DNA of 64,000 bases from Petunia secreta (GCA_029990175.1 JARKIP010000005.1:56843001-56907000); one strand, 5' to 3'; positions 18,865-30,779 are shown, numbered from the stretch's first letter. Program-made: numbers and translations. Notes: generated by a model from the sequence alone, not told the origin.

Positions 18865-20537
18865 CGAGTTTCACAGTTACTATGTCGAGCTGACGACGTT
18901 AAACTCAGAACTATAATTTCTTACCCGTAGCCATTGAGGGTGAAGCAATGGAGCCTCATAAGTCCAACTTAGATCTGACTAATTAAATGCTTAACTAATT
19001 GATCTGGTCAATATCCAGATTATTATACAACCGAAACATCTCATGAAGGCCTCAACAAAAACAGCGTCACCTAGACAGGAGTAACTCCATTGTGATCAGT
19101 ATGTCTAAGTTACTGGTTGGTTAACCATTTATTTATGCAAATCTAATCTTGGCACAGGTAACTTTTTGGTTTATATTCAAACCAGGACCTCATGACTGTT
19201 AAGGTGCTAAACTAGTCAGTCTATTACACATAGAATATGTGTGGTCACAGTTTCTTTCAAGCTTTCTTCTGTGATCGTAAATTTGAAAGCCAAAAATATT
19301 TTTAATATTAAGTAGTATTTACTATTTAAATTATCCTATTTTTTTTATTAAAAAAAAGTCTTGTACTCCCTTTTCACTCGTTTAGAAACGTGTTCTCGTT
19401 CAGGAGAATGAAATGTTCAAGTGTGGGGGAGGATTATTTTGATTTGTATTTTTTAAATATAATATCTTATTCTGAATTCTAAATTATGACTTTTTGTAGT
19501 AGTTAATTAACAACATAAATTCTTTACATCATGTTCAATATTATTTCTTTTTATTTTTCACCTAATGATTTTTTTAATGTATGATTTTGATTTTTTGAAA
19601 ATAATAGCAAGCTTATTCGACTCAGGCAATCATCAGGATTGAGAAAAGTTATGGTCACAATGAAACAAAAAAAAAATTTGGCTAGAACTTGCGCTGATTG
19701 TTTTTCGAGGCGAAATAATGGATGACACTGATTTTTGAAAAATGAATTTAGGCCTTCTTTGATTCCCAATTCTAGTATCTTATTTCTACCCAAATATGTA
19801 TATTTTACATCTTAGAACCCTTCTTTGAGCCTTGACCTTTTTCTTTCAAACACCATAATTCTCTTAAAGAAAAAGAGAGATTGTATTTTTATCTTTATAG
19901 ATGCATTTATATATAATATATCATCATTTCTTCCAGCTATGAATGAGCAATTGTAAAAATAAAGGAGGAAGAAATTTTGAAAAAAAAAATTCAAAAAAAA
20001 AGAAGAAGAATATTTTGAATATGTTGTGTATGATATACTAAAGAAGGGAAATAAAAAAAATCATGTCTACCAAGTAAAGTAAATAGTATCGGGAACAAGG
20101 AAATATCTGCTCCAAGCTGGAAGAAGAGAAGTCACTGCAAATATATCCCTTATCCAACAAGCCTAAAGCCTGACATTACAAGCCAAGAAAAGTCCTAAAA
20201 AGATTTTGAAAATCGATGTTGTATCTATATTAGTGGATATAAACACGAGGAGCAAGCCTATGGACAAAGTTATGATACATAATGAATAAGTGATCATAAA
20301 TCTATCAATTCTGAAAGATTCAAGGAGAAAAGATTGCAAGCTTTTGTTGATCAAAGAAGAATTCAGAAATGAGGTAAAGGGCTTGGTGAATTTAAAAAGG
20401 ATAATTTCATTGATCATAATGAAAGATATTTATTTTGAATAGATTTTCTATACTACAAGAGTCAAAAGCATTGAAGAGAAATTTTGAAAATTTTCTTTTT
20501 CCTCGAGGACGAGTCAAAGCTCAAGTGCGGGGGAATT
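18865..20537 (+). other. Gypsy-1 3' noncoding region with two polypurine-like tracts
   Basis: No credible gene. The first 450 bp (to about 19310) is shared with Gypsy-2 (41541-41669 and 51346-51640). A purine tract aagtgtgggggagga lies at 19418-19432 and a second one aagtgcgggggaa at 20523-20535, directly before the LTR; both are preceded by similar short phrases. The sequence between them is A/T-rich with runs of A. Confidence 0.7.
20523..20537 (+). other. Gypsy-1 polypurine tract (plus-strand primer)
   Basis: aagtgcgggggaattt immediately precedes the LTR start tgatgg, the usual place for plus-strand DNA priming. Confidence 0.75.
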
Positions 20538-21886
20538 TGATGGATATAATTATTCATGTAATTTTACTATATAAAAAGATAAGATTTTAAAATAAAACAT
20601 GAATAATAATATCCTATTCTCGCACTTTTCTAACAAATCTTGCAGGAAAAATAATACATGGAAAAAGAGAAGAAACTGAGCAAAAGCCAAAGAAGAAAGA
20701 TGCATATGCAAAAATTGCACATACGTAAATTAAAAGAGACCAAATCAACCATGAGATTTGTCATGCTATTGATGACCTCACCAAGGCTACGTATGAAAGA
20801 TCTTCTCCAAATTTTTGATGACCCCACCATGATATTTGCCAAAGATCTTGTAAACTTTCACCAATTCTTCCGTAGGAAATCTTCTATAAATAGCAGATGT
20901 TGTAAAGGGAGATGGAAGAACTTTTTTCTTTCTCTTTCTATCTAAGCAGGTGTTCCAAAGAGCAGAGAATTTGCTCTTGCTCCCTTTTCCTTTCTCTTGT
21001 CGTTCTAAGTTCTTTTAGTTGTTCTTATTAGAAGAAATAATATTTCTTCAAAGTACTTTTATTTTCTTACTCCATAATGGAGTAATCTCTTTTTGTTGGG
21101 ATAGTTGATGAAACTTGATATCTTTATAATATTATCTCAGTTTAAACAGGTTCTTTGCTTGATACTTTCTATTTACATTTGATACTGTGCAGGGATGATG
21201 GCCTTTTATTAATTATTATGATCACATCTACATATTTATCTATAGGTTATTTTTATATTAATTTTGTAATTCTCACGGAGCAAAATTAATATATTATGAC
21301 TAAATGATAAAATAGTAAAGTGAGAGTAACTTTTAGTATACTATTATTCCAATTCTGTAATCTTGCTTGCTTCAGTTTTAATTCTCACGGAGGAATTGTT
21401 GTAGGCAGGATTATTGATTTCAGTAAGAATATTCTTACGAAGTTTTTACTATCTTGGTGCACAATTCAAGCAAGAAAATATTTCGGTTTAACTGTCACTA
21501 GTTATAACGCAGTTAATTTACATAACCTCACAGAGTGTTATTAACTGATTATTTCTTAGTGAGCAAAATATAATTGAATTAGCAATAAGCAATTATTTTT
21601 AAGAGAAATACATGTAAAAGCTGAGATTTTATTATAATATTATCAAGTGAATTCAATAATTTCCAACTCTTTATAAATTATAAATCTTCAAGAAGTTGTT
21701 TGTTTCATTTGAAGTATATTATAAATTAAAAAATTCACTTTTCATCAGCTTGATTCTCTCAAATAGTATTCGAAATATTACAGGCCTGTAGCATAGATTT
21801 CCCAATCTCTGTGGGACGATATCTTAAACTGTACTATAATTTGGCAAAACACGAGCAGGAAGTTCCTATACACTTTGGCCTCGTCA
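20538..21886 (+). repeat. Gypsy-1 3' LTR
   Basis: It starts TGATGGATATAATT after the polypurine tract and ends CCTCGTCA. A TATA-like ctataaatagc at about 20884 would drive transcription. The last 200 bp (cccaatctctgtgggacgat and following) matches the 5' LTR remnant of Gypsy-2 at 35930-36095. Directly after it MULE-B begins. No 5' partner is visible, so the target duplication cannot be tested. Confidence 0.75.
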
Positions 21887-22258
21887 ATTGTTGTTTTGAA
21901 ATATCTTACCGTGACGATTGCAACATCCCATAGATTGTTCTACAAATGCTCGTACGATGTAGTCACAATTATGGAACTTAATGTTAGATGCTCAGGACAA
22001 TCATTTTGATATTACTATTGTGCTATTCGGAGTTACGAAACATAATATTAGTTGCCCGAAACATCTTACAGCATGATCAACAAATGCTATTCATAATATT
22101 GGAACATTTTATAGATGGTCGGAACTGATGTATAGATGTTCCACATTAGTATGCTTGTATTCTTAAACATCCTTTAATATGTTCGGATATGTTTTTGGAT
22201 GTTCCAGTATCCTTTGCTGCCTGAACCACATTTGATGAATGTTTATCCTGTCTTGCAG
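21887..22258 (+). other. Upstream intron or leader of MULE-B transposase, motif-rich
   Basis: No ORF. It ends in a convincing acceptor cctgtcttgcag before the exon at 22259. It contains many ggaacat, atgttcc, atgttcgg and gaaacat words. The exon 5' of it has been lost to the Gypsy-1 junction. Confidence 0.65.
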
Positions 22259-24778
22259 ATATTGTTAAAGTAATGAGGCACATACTACTAGGAGTTGATT
22301 ATCTCGGTGAATGGGTGAAGCGCTCAAAATGCTATGCTTGGATTCCTAAGGTGAAAGAGACAAGACCTATCCTTATGAGTAGGAATGTTACATATGATGA
22401 ACTTGTCACCAAAATCATACGCAGTTGGGGGGGGGGGGTAAGTGATGATCCTAGAGATCTTTGCATTTCATATATGCTGAGTGTTGCCGCAAAACAAAAG
22501 ACTGTTCCATCTAAAATTAGGGCTGATGTTGATGTTCAAATTTATATGGCTGATGCAGACCCAGTTGGTGCTAGACCAACACTAAGAGTTAGTGTGATTC
22601 CAAGGCCTGAAGGAATTTCAAGTTCAAATGAACAAGATATGCATGTTTAGATGGATGAAGATGAATTAAAACAAGGTGGAGAGGCAGATGAAGAAGGTGA
22701 AGAATGTGGTGATGGAAAAGTTATAAAGAAGGTGGAGAAATAGTTGGTAATTCTTTAGGAAGAGTACCATCATAGAGCAGCCACAACGATTTTTTTTGGA
22801 GAAGATGACACAGGTTTTGTAAAGGGTATGACTTTCAAGAACCAGCGAGAATTAGTGGTGAAGTTGAGGCTTGCTACAGTGAGGAAGCATCTTTCTTTCA
22901 AAGTTGTGAAGAATACAAAAAAGTTATTTTATGCCCGATGTGTTGATGCAAATTGAAAGTGGTGGCTTCGAGCATTGAGGTATCATAGTAGTGATACATT
23001 TTATTTCACAATCTATAATGGTGATCACACGTGTGGTGTGCAGTACCTGCAAAGCCACCATACACATGCCAAGTCTGATGTTGTTGGTGAATACATGAAA
23101 TATAGGTACATTGAGGGGAAAGGAATAACACCAAAAGACATTAGAATTTCATTTAACAGAGAATTGGGATGCAATATTAGTTATTGGAAAAGTTTAAAGG
23201 GATGTGAGATTGCAAAGGCAATAGCAAGAGGGACACATGAACACAGTTATGAAATTTTGGAGGCATACAGTTATTTGGTAAGGTCCCAAAATATTGGAAG
23301 CAAGACAGCTTTGAAGATAGATAGTTCTGGGAGGTTTAATTTTTTTTTATATCTTACGGATCTTAGATTAAGGGTTTTGTGTATATGAGGAAAGTCCTAG
23401 CTATTGATGGGACTCATTTTTCAGGCATATATGGCGGGGTGTTGTTGTCTGCCATTGCCCAGGATGCAGAGAAACATATATTCCCTGTTGCATTTTGTGT
23501 TGTGGACAAAGAATGTGATGCTTCTTATGATTTTTTTTTCCGAACAATTGGTTGACATAGCCCAGTACCATGATGAGTTGAGTGTCATTTCAGGCAGGCA
23601 TAAAAGCATAGCAAAATCAGTTGCCAAGTGGTTTCCCCAAGTTCACTACGGAGTTTGCACGAGGCACCTTGCTGAAAATATTCGTACAAAGTTTCAGTTT
23701 GGAGACCACCTGGGGTCCTATTACTTGGCAGCAGATGCATATCGTGTGGAGAATTTCAGAACACACTTTAAGCAAATCGAAGACAACGATCCAAGGGTTG
23801 CCAGATATCTTCAAGATGACGTGGGGTTCCATAAATTGAGCATATGCTTTTTCCCTGGGCACCTGTACACGACTATGAACATTCATACTAATGTTCTGAA
23901 CCTTGCTTTGGAATGTTCTATGTTTGCATGGCAATTAAGCCGAGAATATTCTAATTGACGTTCAAAAGAGTATCAATGATGTGTATAACGTAATTATGCT
24001 GTTCAGATCGCATGCTTAATGGTCGCACTTGGATTAGACGTATTTAGAATTAAGGTCTTTGTTTGTTTGTTACAATTTCAGGTTTGTAGTGGTGACCTCG
24101 AACACTCCTGAGTCTACAAATACAATGTTGAGGGATGAAAGGGAATATCCTATTGTTGCCCTATTGAATCATATCAATCGGACATTTGGTGAAAAATTCC
24201 ATGTGAGAGCTACGGAGTTCCTCATGGTTTCAACCATATATGTCCTTTCAATTGAAGGAAAAATAAGATTCAACCTGGAGGAAGGGGGTAAGCTCGCAAT
24301 CAATCGAAAAGGTACGTATGGTTTCCCCATCATCAGTCCAGGCCAGAGAGCAGAAGTGGATTTACGCAACAGAACTTGTACGTGCAGAGAGTATCAAATT
24401 GACTTTATACCCTTAAACATGCTATGGCAGCTATCAGAATGCTGCATCTAGAAGATTATGGAGCGTGCGTCTATCACTTCGCTTCTCCATATTACAAGTT
24501 AGAGTCGTATATTCTTGCCTATGCAGAACTGATCAATGTTGTTCCCCCTGAAGAATTTTGGAATGTTCCTCTTGAGCTGCTTGAGAGACAAATATTGCCT
24601 CCTTTCGTGGACGTGGGTAAGGGTAGACGAAGGAAAAAGGATACCATCAGTTGGTGAAGTATTTTCAAGTAGGAGAAAAAAATGTAGCATCTGCAAAAGG
24701 TCAGGCCAAAAAAAAACTGCTTGCGAAAGACGAGTGGATAGTGGACAATCCTCCCAAACTCAAAGTGTTGCTTTTTAA
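22259..24778 (+). pseudogene. Mutator-like transposase, MULE-B copy, heavily broken
   Basis: It adds the N-terminal part absent from the MULE-A view: MRHILLGVDYLGEW, then YAWIPKVKETRPILMS and SDDPRDLCISYMLS. A G10 run lies at 22428-22437. Lesions include TAG at 22648-22650, frameshifts near 22750-22800, a stop in the MuDR domain near 22955 (NC*KWW), a shift at a T9 run near 23530, loss of the SWIM Cys-His pair through a shift near 24410, and a 2-nt deletion before the C-terminal knuckle. An intron at about 23869-24081 corresponds to that of MULE-A. Codon 750-752 of MULE-A (stop) is a Gln codon here. Confidence 0.88.
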
Positions 24779-24924
24779 ATTTTAGTCTTGAACAATTTAA
24801 TTTTTTTTATCATGTAACATCTTATTATTTTAAGCCTATTTTTTAAGCTATTAGAAATATGCTACGATATGCTGTTAAAATAATGGCCTTTCATTAAAAT
24901 TCATAAAAATAATATAAAAAAAGA

Positions 24925-25143
24925 TTACATTTCAGGGGCAGTGGGTGGTGGTGGGAAATTTGGGGGGGGGGGGGTATTGTAGTCATCTAGGTTCTTACCA
25001 TACACCTCCAAAAGCACGCGCAGAACCCTAGCTATTTTGCGGATGTCAGTTAATTGACGCATGCGTGCTTCACGGAGGCGCTCTCTTATCTCATCAATGT
25101 CACCTTGCAGATCCTTAGTCTTGTAGTATGGTTTGCGCGCCAT
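24925..25143 (-). CDS. Short coiled-coil protein with poly-Pro tail (MULE-B only, 72 aa)
   Basis: Not recognised. A 72-residue minus-strand frame beginning MARKPYYKTKD, with an Arg/Leu/Ile-rich amphipathic helix (about residues 12-50) and a tail NLDDYNTPPPPNFPPPP. A run of 13 G (plus strand, about 24962-24974) encodes the Pro stretch and is prone to length change. MULE-A has a dispersed spacer module at this place (2276-2410) instead, so the ORF may have been lost there. Tail and helix organisation resemble the other short MULE proteins. Confidence 0.5.
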   Translation of the reverse strand: MARKPYYKTKDLQGDIDEIRERLREARMRQLTDIRKIARVLRVLLEVYGKNLDDYNTPPPPNFPPPPTAPEM

Positions 25144-25432
25144 GTTGATTTTTTTTTGGTTAGAGTTCTATGAGATTAAAAACCTGTGAAATGTATAACC
25201 TATGTATAGAGGGAGTCTTGTTCTCAAGAGTCATGCTGTATCAGACGAAGGGTTGGCTTGTGCAATTAAAAGGTGTGAAAGCATCAAAACCTGCATACAA
25301 AATGAGGCATTAATTCATAATCCAGATACATCATCTAGAGAATAGTGAACGTCTTTTCAATGTTCCAAGCACGTCTTTTGATATTTTTTATATTAAAAAA
25401 ATTATAAATTTTGGATGGGTGAAAAATTCATC

Positions 25433-25440
25433 TATAAATA
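25433..25440 (+). promoter_or_regulatory. Probable TATA box of the short ORF at 25522
   Basis: TATAAATA, 89 bp before the ATG, exactly as in MULE-A (2588). Confidence 0.6.
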
Positions 25441-25521
25441 CATACATTTTCTTGTTCCGCCATATACACAATTATCCTCCTCCTTGACTTATCAAAATTT
25501 CTTCATAAACAACAAGCACAA

Positions 25522-25812
25522 ATGGAAAACCACCAAAACAAAGTTGTTGCTAATGGCCACTATGCCCCAGCGCAACCTTACCATAACGAATATTATGGAA
25601 ACATAGCTTGGGATATTGCCGGTATACAAACTGACATCACTACAATCAACCATAGTATGGACCGCTTGTCTACTGATATATGGAGTATAAGGCAAGTGTT
25701 AATTCAGCGCACGGTGCATATTGAAATAATGCTTTTGGCACTTCTTCTCCAACAAGGGATGAATCTGGAGCAGTTTGATACTCCTCCAAATTCTCCCAAT
25801 GCTGACAATTAG
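25522..25812 (+). CDS. Short coiled-coil protein with Pro-rich tail, MULE-B copy (96 aa)
   Basis: Counterpart of the ORF at 2677-2970 and, like it, intact: same start (MENHQNKVVANGHYAPAQ), same helix and same QFDTPPNSPN tail. Differences are mostly single-residue substitutions plus one length change near the C-terminus. Survival in both copies may mean it was under selection longest, or simply that a short frame escapes damage more easily. Function unknown. Confidence 0.6.
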   Translation: MENHQNKVVANGHYAPAQPYHNEYYGNIAWDIAGIQTDITTINHSMDRLSTDIWSIRQVLIQRTVHIEIMLLALLLQQGMNLEQFDTPPNSPNADN

Positions 25813-26039
25813 TTATATTTCTTGTTCTATTACATACTCTGAAGCATCATATGTAGTACTTTTGTTTAAGCATTATGTCTAATACTTTTGTTTAAGCATT
25901 ATATCTAGTACTTTTGTATATGTATTTTTTTTCTTAATTATGAATGAAAACTATCAAATTATGTGTTAAGTTGATCATACTTCCACTACATATTATTAGT
26001 GAACGCCTAATTTCTTTTAACAAAATACAACTAAACTTC

Positions 26040-26740
26040 ATCAGAAACTTGAAACATCCTAACACACGTTCAGAGCACCGTATGAAGATGTTTGACATAG
26101 CAGAAGGAGTATGGTCATAACATCATTATTAACATAAACATGTAAAAGCTTCAACCTTTAGCATATTTATTTTATAAAACCCTAATTTATGTTAACAAAA
26201 ATCATCTAAAATGTATCAGCAACTTGAAACATCCTAACAAACATTCAGAGCACTTATGAAGATGTTTGACATAGTAGATGGAGTATGGTCTTAACATCGT
26301 TATTAACATAAATATGCAAAATCTTCACTATTTGTAAAACAACATAGCACTATTTGACGAAAAGATCAACAAAAATGGAGATTTTTACGAGAATTTCAGT
26401 CCAGAACCAGTAAGAAGGCGTAAAAATCCTAGCTTTATCGAAATAGCAAAATATCAAAAAATAAACCCCGATTCACTTGAAGAACATCAATACAGTTCAA
26501 AATTTACCTGTAGATGTTACCAGAGAAATGTAGATAGTCGGCGACGAAATAGAAGACTCGAGAAGAAGACTTGAGAAGTGTGTAAGAGAAGAAAGGGGCG
26601 GGTGTTCGATCTTTGAAATGATGGAATTGACAAGACCGACCAACCGCCTTTTTAATTAAAATTTAACTTTTGGGGCTGTCATTAAAGCCTCACCTTTTTA
26701 TTTGTTCCACGCGCGTCCCTTTTTGTATAAAATAGAGCGG
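26040..26740 (-). repeat. Block X (MULE-B): orphan promoter/leader-like module
   Basis: Counterpart of 3121-3840. It contains an internal partial duplication of about 170 bp (the phrase aacttgaaacatcctaacaa occurs twice, near 26047 and 26220), the minus-strand donor-like taaattttgaact near 26500, and CCACGCGCGTCCC beside a minus-strand TATA-like sequence near 26710-26730. No minus-strand gene follows. Confidence 0.7.
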
Positions 26741-26886
26741 AGTACATTTTTTTTGAGATATTAGAACGTGCTCTTGTGCGTGCCAAACATATTTATCTAT
26801 TAAGTCGCTCATTCAAAAAGAAATGCGTTTCCTCTAAAAAAGCAAGTATTTTTTTGACGGTCTGAACATAGAAAATGGTGTTCCAA

Positions 26887-26918
26887 CCCTAACCCTAACC
26901 CTGAACTTCAATCCCTAA
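26887..26918 (+). repeat. Short CCCTAA telomere-like tract (MULE-B)
   Basis: Two perfect CCCTAA units and CCCTGA, then a further CCCTAAC after a short gap, at the position equivalent to 4020 in MULE-A. Confidence 0.8.
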
Positions 26919-27049
26919 CCCCAAACCCCAAACCGCAAAAATGCCGAATATTTTAAGAACATCCAATCGCCTGTTCTGAACCGGCTTCGGTAAGTTCCCG
27001 AACGTCTTTACGTCGTTTTATATCACCATGACAATGTTCTTTCTGCCCC

Positions 27050-27800
27050 ATTAAGGATTAGTTGAGAAATACTAATATAAGGATCATTTGAACTGGTTAA
27101 ACAATGACTTAGTAGTTTATTAAGATTCCAAAATATGCTATGTGTAAGTAAAACCAAATATATATTGTTAATTATACCAAAATGTAGTTATTAAGTTATT
27201 TGGATTAGGACTTTAGGGTTGATTCTACTTCAATTAACACTTTTAATCATTAAGAAGTATATTTTGACGAATTGTAGCATATATTGGACGTTCTATCCAC
27301 TAGTTCGACACATTACTAATTGATTTGAATAAATATATAATTTCATTTACAAATTACACACATTCTTCATGTATCTACCACAACTAAGACTTTAAATCAT
27401 ACAAGTATTGATTGTGATACATCATTTATGTGTATTCAAAGTGATTACTGAATAGTATGTCTATTGAACATGTTTACTCATTTATATCTATTAGAGTGAA
27501 TACTCATTTATATTTATTGAAAGTGATTACTTATTTATATTTAATGAAAGCGATTACTCAGTTGTTGAGGATTTCATTATATGTTGTTTTCACTAAGTGG
27601 ATAATCCATATTATGATGATTTAACCATAAATATAAAGTCTTATTAATCTAGTCATGTTCTATAGTTTCTTTTTACAATCATATTCAAGATTAAAACAAT
27701 ACATATTAGATTAGGCACCTATTATGAACTGAACATACAAACTCATGTTCGTGACGTAAATTAAATGTTTTTTGCATTAATATTAGGATGTTTTTTTTAA
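27050..27800. other. AT-rich spacer inside MULE-B, no gene seen
   Basis: Equivalent to 4180-4800. It contains short repeated phrases of the type gattactcatttatat (about 27480-27560). I see no ORF, RNA or inverted repeat I can support. Confidence 0.55.
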
Positions 27801-28244
27801 AAACTGACGGTTTCAAAACTTATCTATAAATACATATATATTTTTTAGAAATACATACACACAATCTCAAAAAATTCAATCTTACTTGTTCCAAGCATGT
27901 CTTTTGGTGTTTGTTATGGATGCATTAGCTCTAATACAACAGATACATTTTTTTTAGAGATATTAGAACAATCTCTTGTACGTGCCAAACATGGTTTTCT
28001 AATGCTAAAATACGTGGAGCAACCTGTTTTAAATACGTGGACCGGCCCACTCCACAACTTACATTAATTCGACCCATTCCGTTAACCCACTCCGGGCAGA
28101 ATTAAATTACCTTAAAATACATGACTAACCCCAACCATTCAATAAATTAGGTCTTTTTACCCATCTCTCAAATATAAGTTAGGTCTTCTACCCTCTCTAC
28201 TTCTTCTTCTTTTTAACTCAACTTAACCAGCAAAGTACCAGACC

Positions 28245-28636
28245 ATGTATCAAGGATCAACTTGTTCTCGCAACTCCTCTCAACAACGTCGATTTTGGTG
28301 TGGCTTACCTGCGATTCAATTCATGGGGGGCACACAGTCGAATGCTTGACGAAAATTTTGTAAGTGTCTCCACAAGGGTAATAGTAATTGTGGATTTTAG
28401 GAATGGTGTGATGAGGAGTATCCCCAGCCTACTACATTGGTTATAAATAAGTTGAAAATTTTACTGGATGAAGTTTGTGAAGAAAGAGCCAATTAGGTGA
28501 AGGAAGTGGACAAATTAGGGGATTGTAATACTACAAATTTATTGAAGATTAGTAAGTTAGATTACAACGTTGGAAGATGTATTTCTTAATGTCTTGGGTA
28601 GTTTTTTTTGGTTTCATAGTATCTAGATTTATTTGA
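28245..28636 (+). pseudogene. GRF zinc-finger gene, MULE-B copy, several stops
   Basis: Aligned by eye with 5130-5528. The start MYQGSTCSRNSSQ, FWCGLPAIQF and CDEEYPQPTTLV are retained. Stops replace Gly in the GRF motif (SNA*RKF) and Trp in the CGFWEW block, and Leu in the coiled coil; a short deletion near 28560 removes part of the helix and shifts the frame before the membrane segment. Confidence 0.75.
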
Positions 28637-28672
28637 TACCAATTGTTGTTCATAGTAGCTAAGATTTATATA

Positions 28673-28812
28673 TTTGAACGTTTAACTTAATGTTTCGAGC
28701 ATTTACTAATGGCATTCCAAAAGTCTATTATTTTTGTTGTATATAATTCAAATTGATCATCATACATATGTTCTAATAATGTAAACATGATATTCAGTGT
28801 AATGCAAAACAA
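28673..28812 (+). repeat. Dispersed spacer module, copy 4 (MULE-B, after GRF gene)
   Basis: Same block as 5570-5706 in MULE-A, in the same position relative to the GRF gene. Confidence 0.75.
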
Positions 28813-28951
28813 TATTCATAAATATTCAAAATATGCATAAATTGTACTGAAAATTAAAGGACAAAACTTCAAAACATGACATTCAAAACAAACAGAAAAT
28901 TAAATGACTAGACTTAAAAGGAGATTATTCAAACAACATTATTTCTTCATT

Positions 28952-29253
28952 TCACATGTGTGCCGCTGGAGGACGTGGTGGCGAAGGGTAGTTCTGAGGG
29001 TCAATCTTGAATTCAGCTTGAATACCACGGAGCATACGCTTGATAAGATTCATATCCTCACAGAATTCATCGAATCTAGTCCTTAATTGCGTCATTTGAG
29101 TCTCCACATTTCCAATATATACTGCAAATTGATCAACATCTGAGATCAAGGATGCAATATCTTCACGGACATGATCGATTTCAGTGAACCTACTATCACT
29201 TGGCACTCCACTATCATGTTCTGGTGCTCTCGTTGCCTTACTCTGCGAGGCAT
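28952..29253 (-). pseudogene. Short coiled-coil protein with Pro-rich tail, MULE-B copy (frameshift)
   Basis: From MPSDSRF onward (29206) the frame is open for 84 codons and keeps Gln where MULE-A has a stop. The presumed true start MPRRVRQ at 29253 is in another frame because of a 2-nt deletion relative to MULE-A. The tail is DPQNYPSPPRPPAAHM. Translation from the internal ATG is possible but unproven. Confidence 0.6.
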
Positions 29254-29819
29254 TGTTGTTGTTTTGCCTTGTTCTTGTCCCAGTTGTTGTTGTGCAGATG
29301 TTATTATAGAGGCTTGGTGCCTTTTCGGTTGCATATGTGATGATTTGAGGAGGTGCCTATTCATATTGAATGGTTGGGGTTAGTACACATGTTTTAATTG
29401 TGATGGTTACATGAGGTGCCTAATCCTTGACGGGGAAGTCAGAACATCTTCACGGCGATACGAATCATCGTAAACTCGTTCCATTAGCCTATTGATTTTT
29501 GACGTTTATAATTCAAATTGATTATCATACAGATGTTCTAACATTAATGTTTGAAAATTACTTATACCGTTCCAATAGTCTATTGTTTTTCAAACTGATC
29601 ATCATAATACACTTAACGGCTAGCCCCTACAATTCAAATCTGAAGCAAACAATGAATGCGTCACCTCAAAAAAAAAAAAAAAATAACGGCTAGTGTCGGC
29701 AAGTGGCTACAATACACTTAAGTCGGTTACATCTTTTTACTCCAATAAATACTCGATCTAATCATTCAAAAAACTATACAGCAACTATAATCTTCAACCA
29801 AAAATAAATATATGACAAA

Positions 29820-30268
29820 ATGGCTCGCTGACCTTCCTCCTCAATAGTTGCTACCACTGCAAGAACAGGAGCAACCAATACAAGAGCATCCACGGCAGAG
29901 TAGCATCTACGCAAAGAGGAGCAACCACGGGAAGAGGAGCAGCCAAGCCAAGAGAATGAAAAACGGGAAGAGGAGCAGCCAAACCAAGAGGAGGAAGAAC
30001 GGCAAGAGAAGCAGCTGCTAAAAGAGGAGGAAGAACAAGTCGACCATCAAGCCAAACCACTTCTGCAGCACCAGATGCACCACAACAAGAAGGGGAAAAT
30101 GATATTTTGGAACAACTTCGGGCTGAAGTTTGGGGTTGGAAGTTCAAATTTGAGGAATTCTTCGATGACTACAAAAAGGACATAAAAAATATGAACAAAG
30201 AAATAAAGAGGATAAAGACCATGCTCCAGATAGCAACCTTGAAACAAGAAGGGACTGCATCACATTGA
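29820..30268 (+). pseudogene. Basic repeat/coiled-coil gene, MULE-B copy, broken
   Basis: Codon 4 is TGA (MULE-A: CGA), and the repeat region (29900-30050) is rearranged into Glu-rich or Arg-rich repeats depending on the frame. The C-terminal helix (LRAEVWGWKFKFEEFF, then TMLQIATLKQ) is conserved and open to the stop at 30266-30268. Confidence 0.65.
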
Positions 30269-30520
30269 AGTGTAAATGCTTATTTTGGGTTTTTTGTTGG
30301 ATGTTAATATGACTGTTTATTAAGTAATGTCTTTGTTTAAATTCTAATATAATTAGCATACTTTTGTAAAGCGCTGAATCTTTGAACAATCAATAATATT
30401 TTTGTCTGGTTCTTGATTATCAATGTATAAACTTTAGTATTCAGAACATCTTTTGTTATTTACTAGTTATTGAATATCCAATATCCATTAAGATAAACCA
30501 TAAATATCTTTAAAAAAATA

Positions 30521-30660
30521 TTTGAACGTGCAACTTAATGTTCCGAAAATAACTAATGTTGTTCCAAGAGTCTATTATTTTTGATGTTTATAAGTCAAAT
30601 TGATCATCATACAGATATTCTAATAATTTAAACACGATGTTCAGTGTAATGCAAAACAAT
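30521..30660 (+). repeat. Dispersed spacer module, copy 5 (MULE-B)
   Basis: Counterpart of 7538-7676, between the convergent basic-repeat and Ulp1 genes. Confidence 0.75.
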
Positions 30661-30779
30661 ATTCATAATTTTCCATAGATATCATCAAAAAAAGAAAAAG
30701 AAAAACAAAACAAAAGGGCAATCATCCAATTACACCCATCAAGGACAAAAACATAATTATCCAAATATTACAACCCATA

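Larger units (their letters stand above)
13497..21886 (+). mobile_element. Ty3/Gypsy element 1 (Athila/Tat-like), decayed, 5' LTR missing
   Basis: Gag, protease, reverse transcriptase, RNase H and integrase follow in the Ty3/Gypsy order on the plus strand, then a 1.7-kb noncoding region and a 3' LTR. There are many stops and frameshifts. The Gag start MTRSS...DPEIER and the integrase C-terminus with RLFPGKLKSRW...GPY are typical of the plant Athila/Tat branch (non-chromoviral: no chromodomain seen). Gypsy-2 is a related but distinctly diverged element. Confidence 0.85.
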
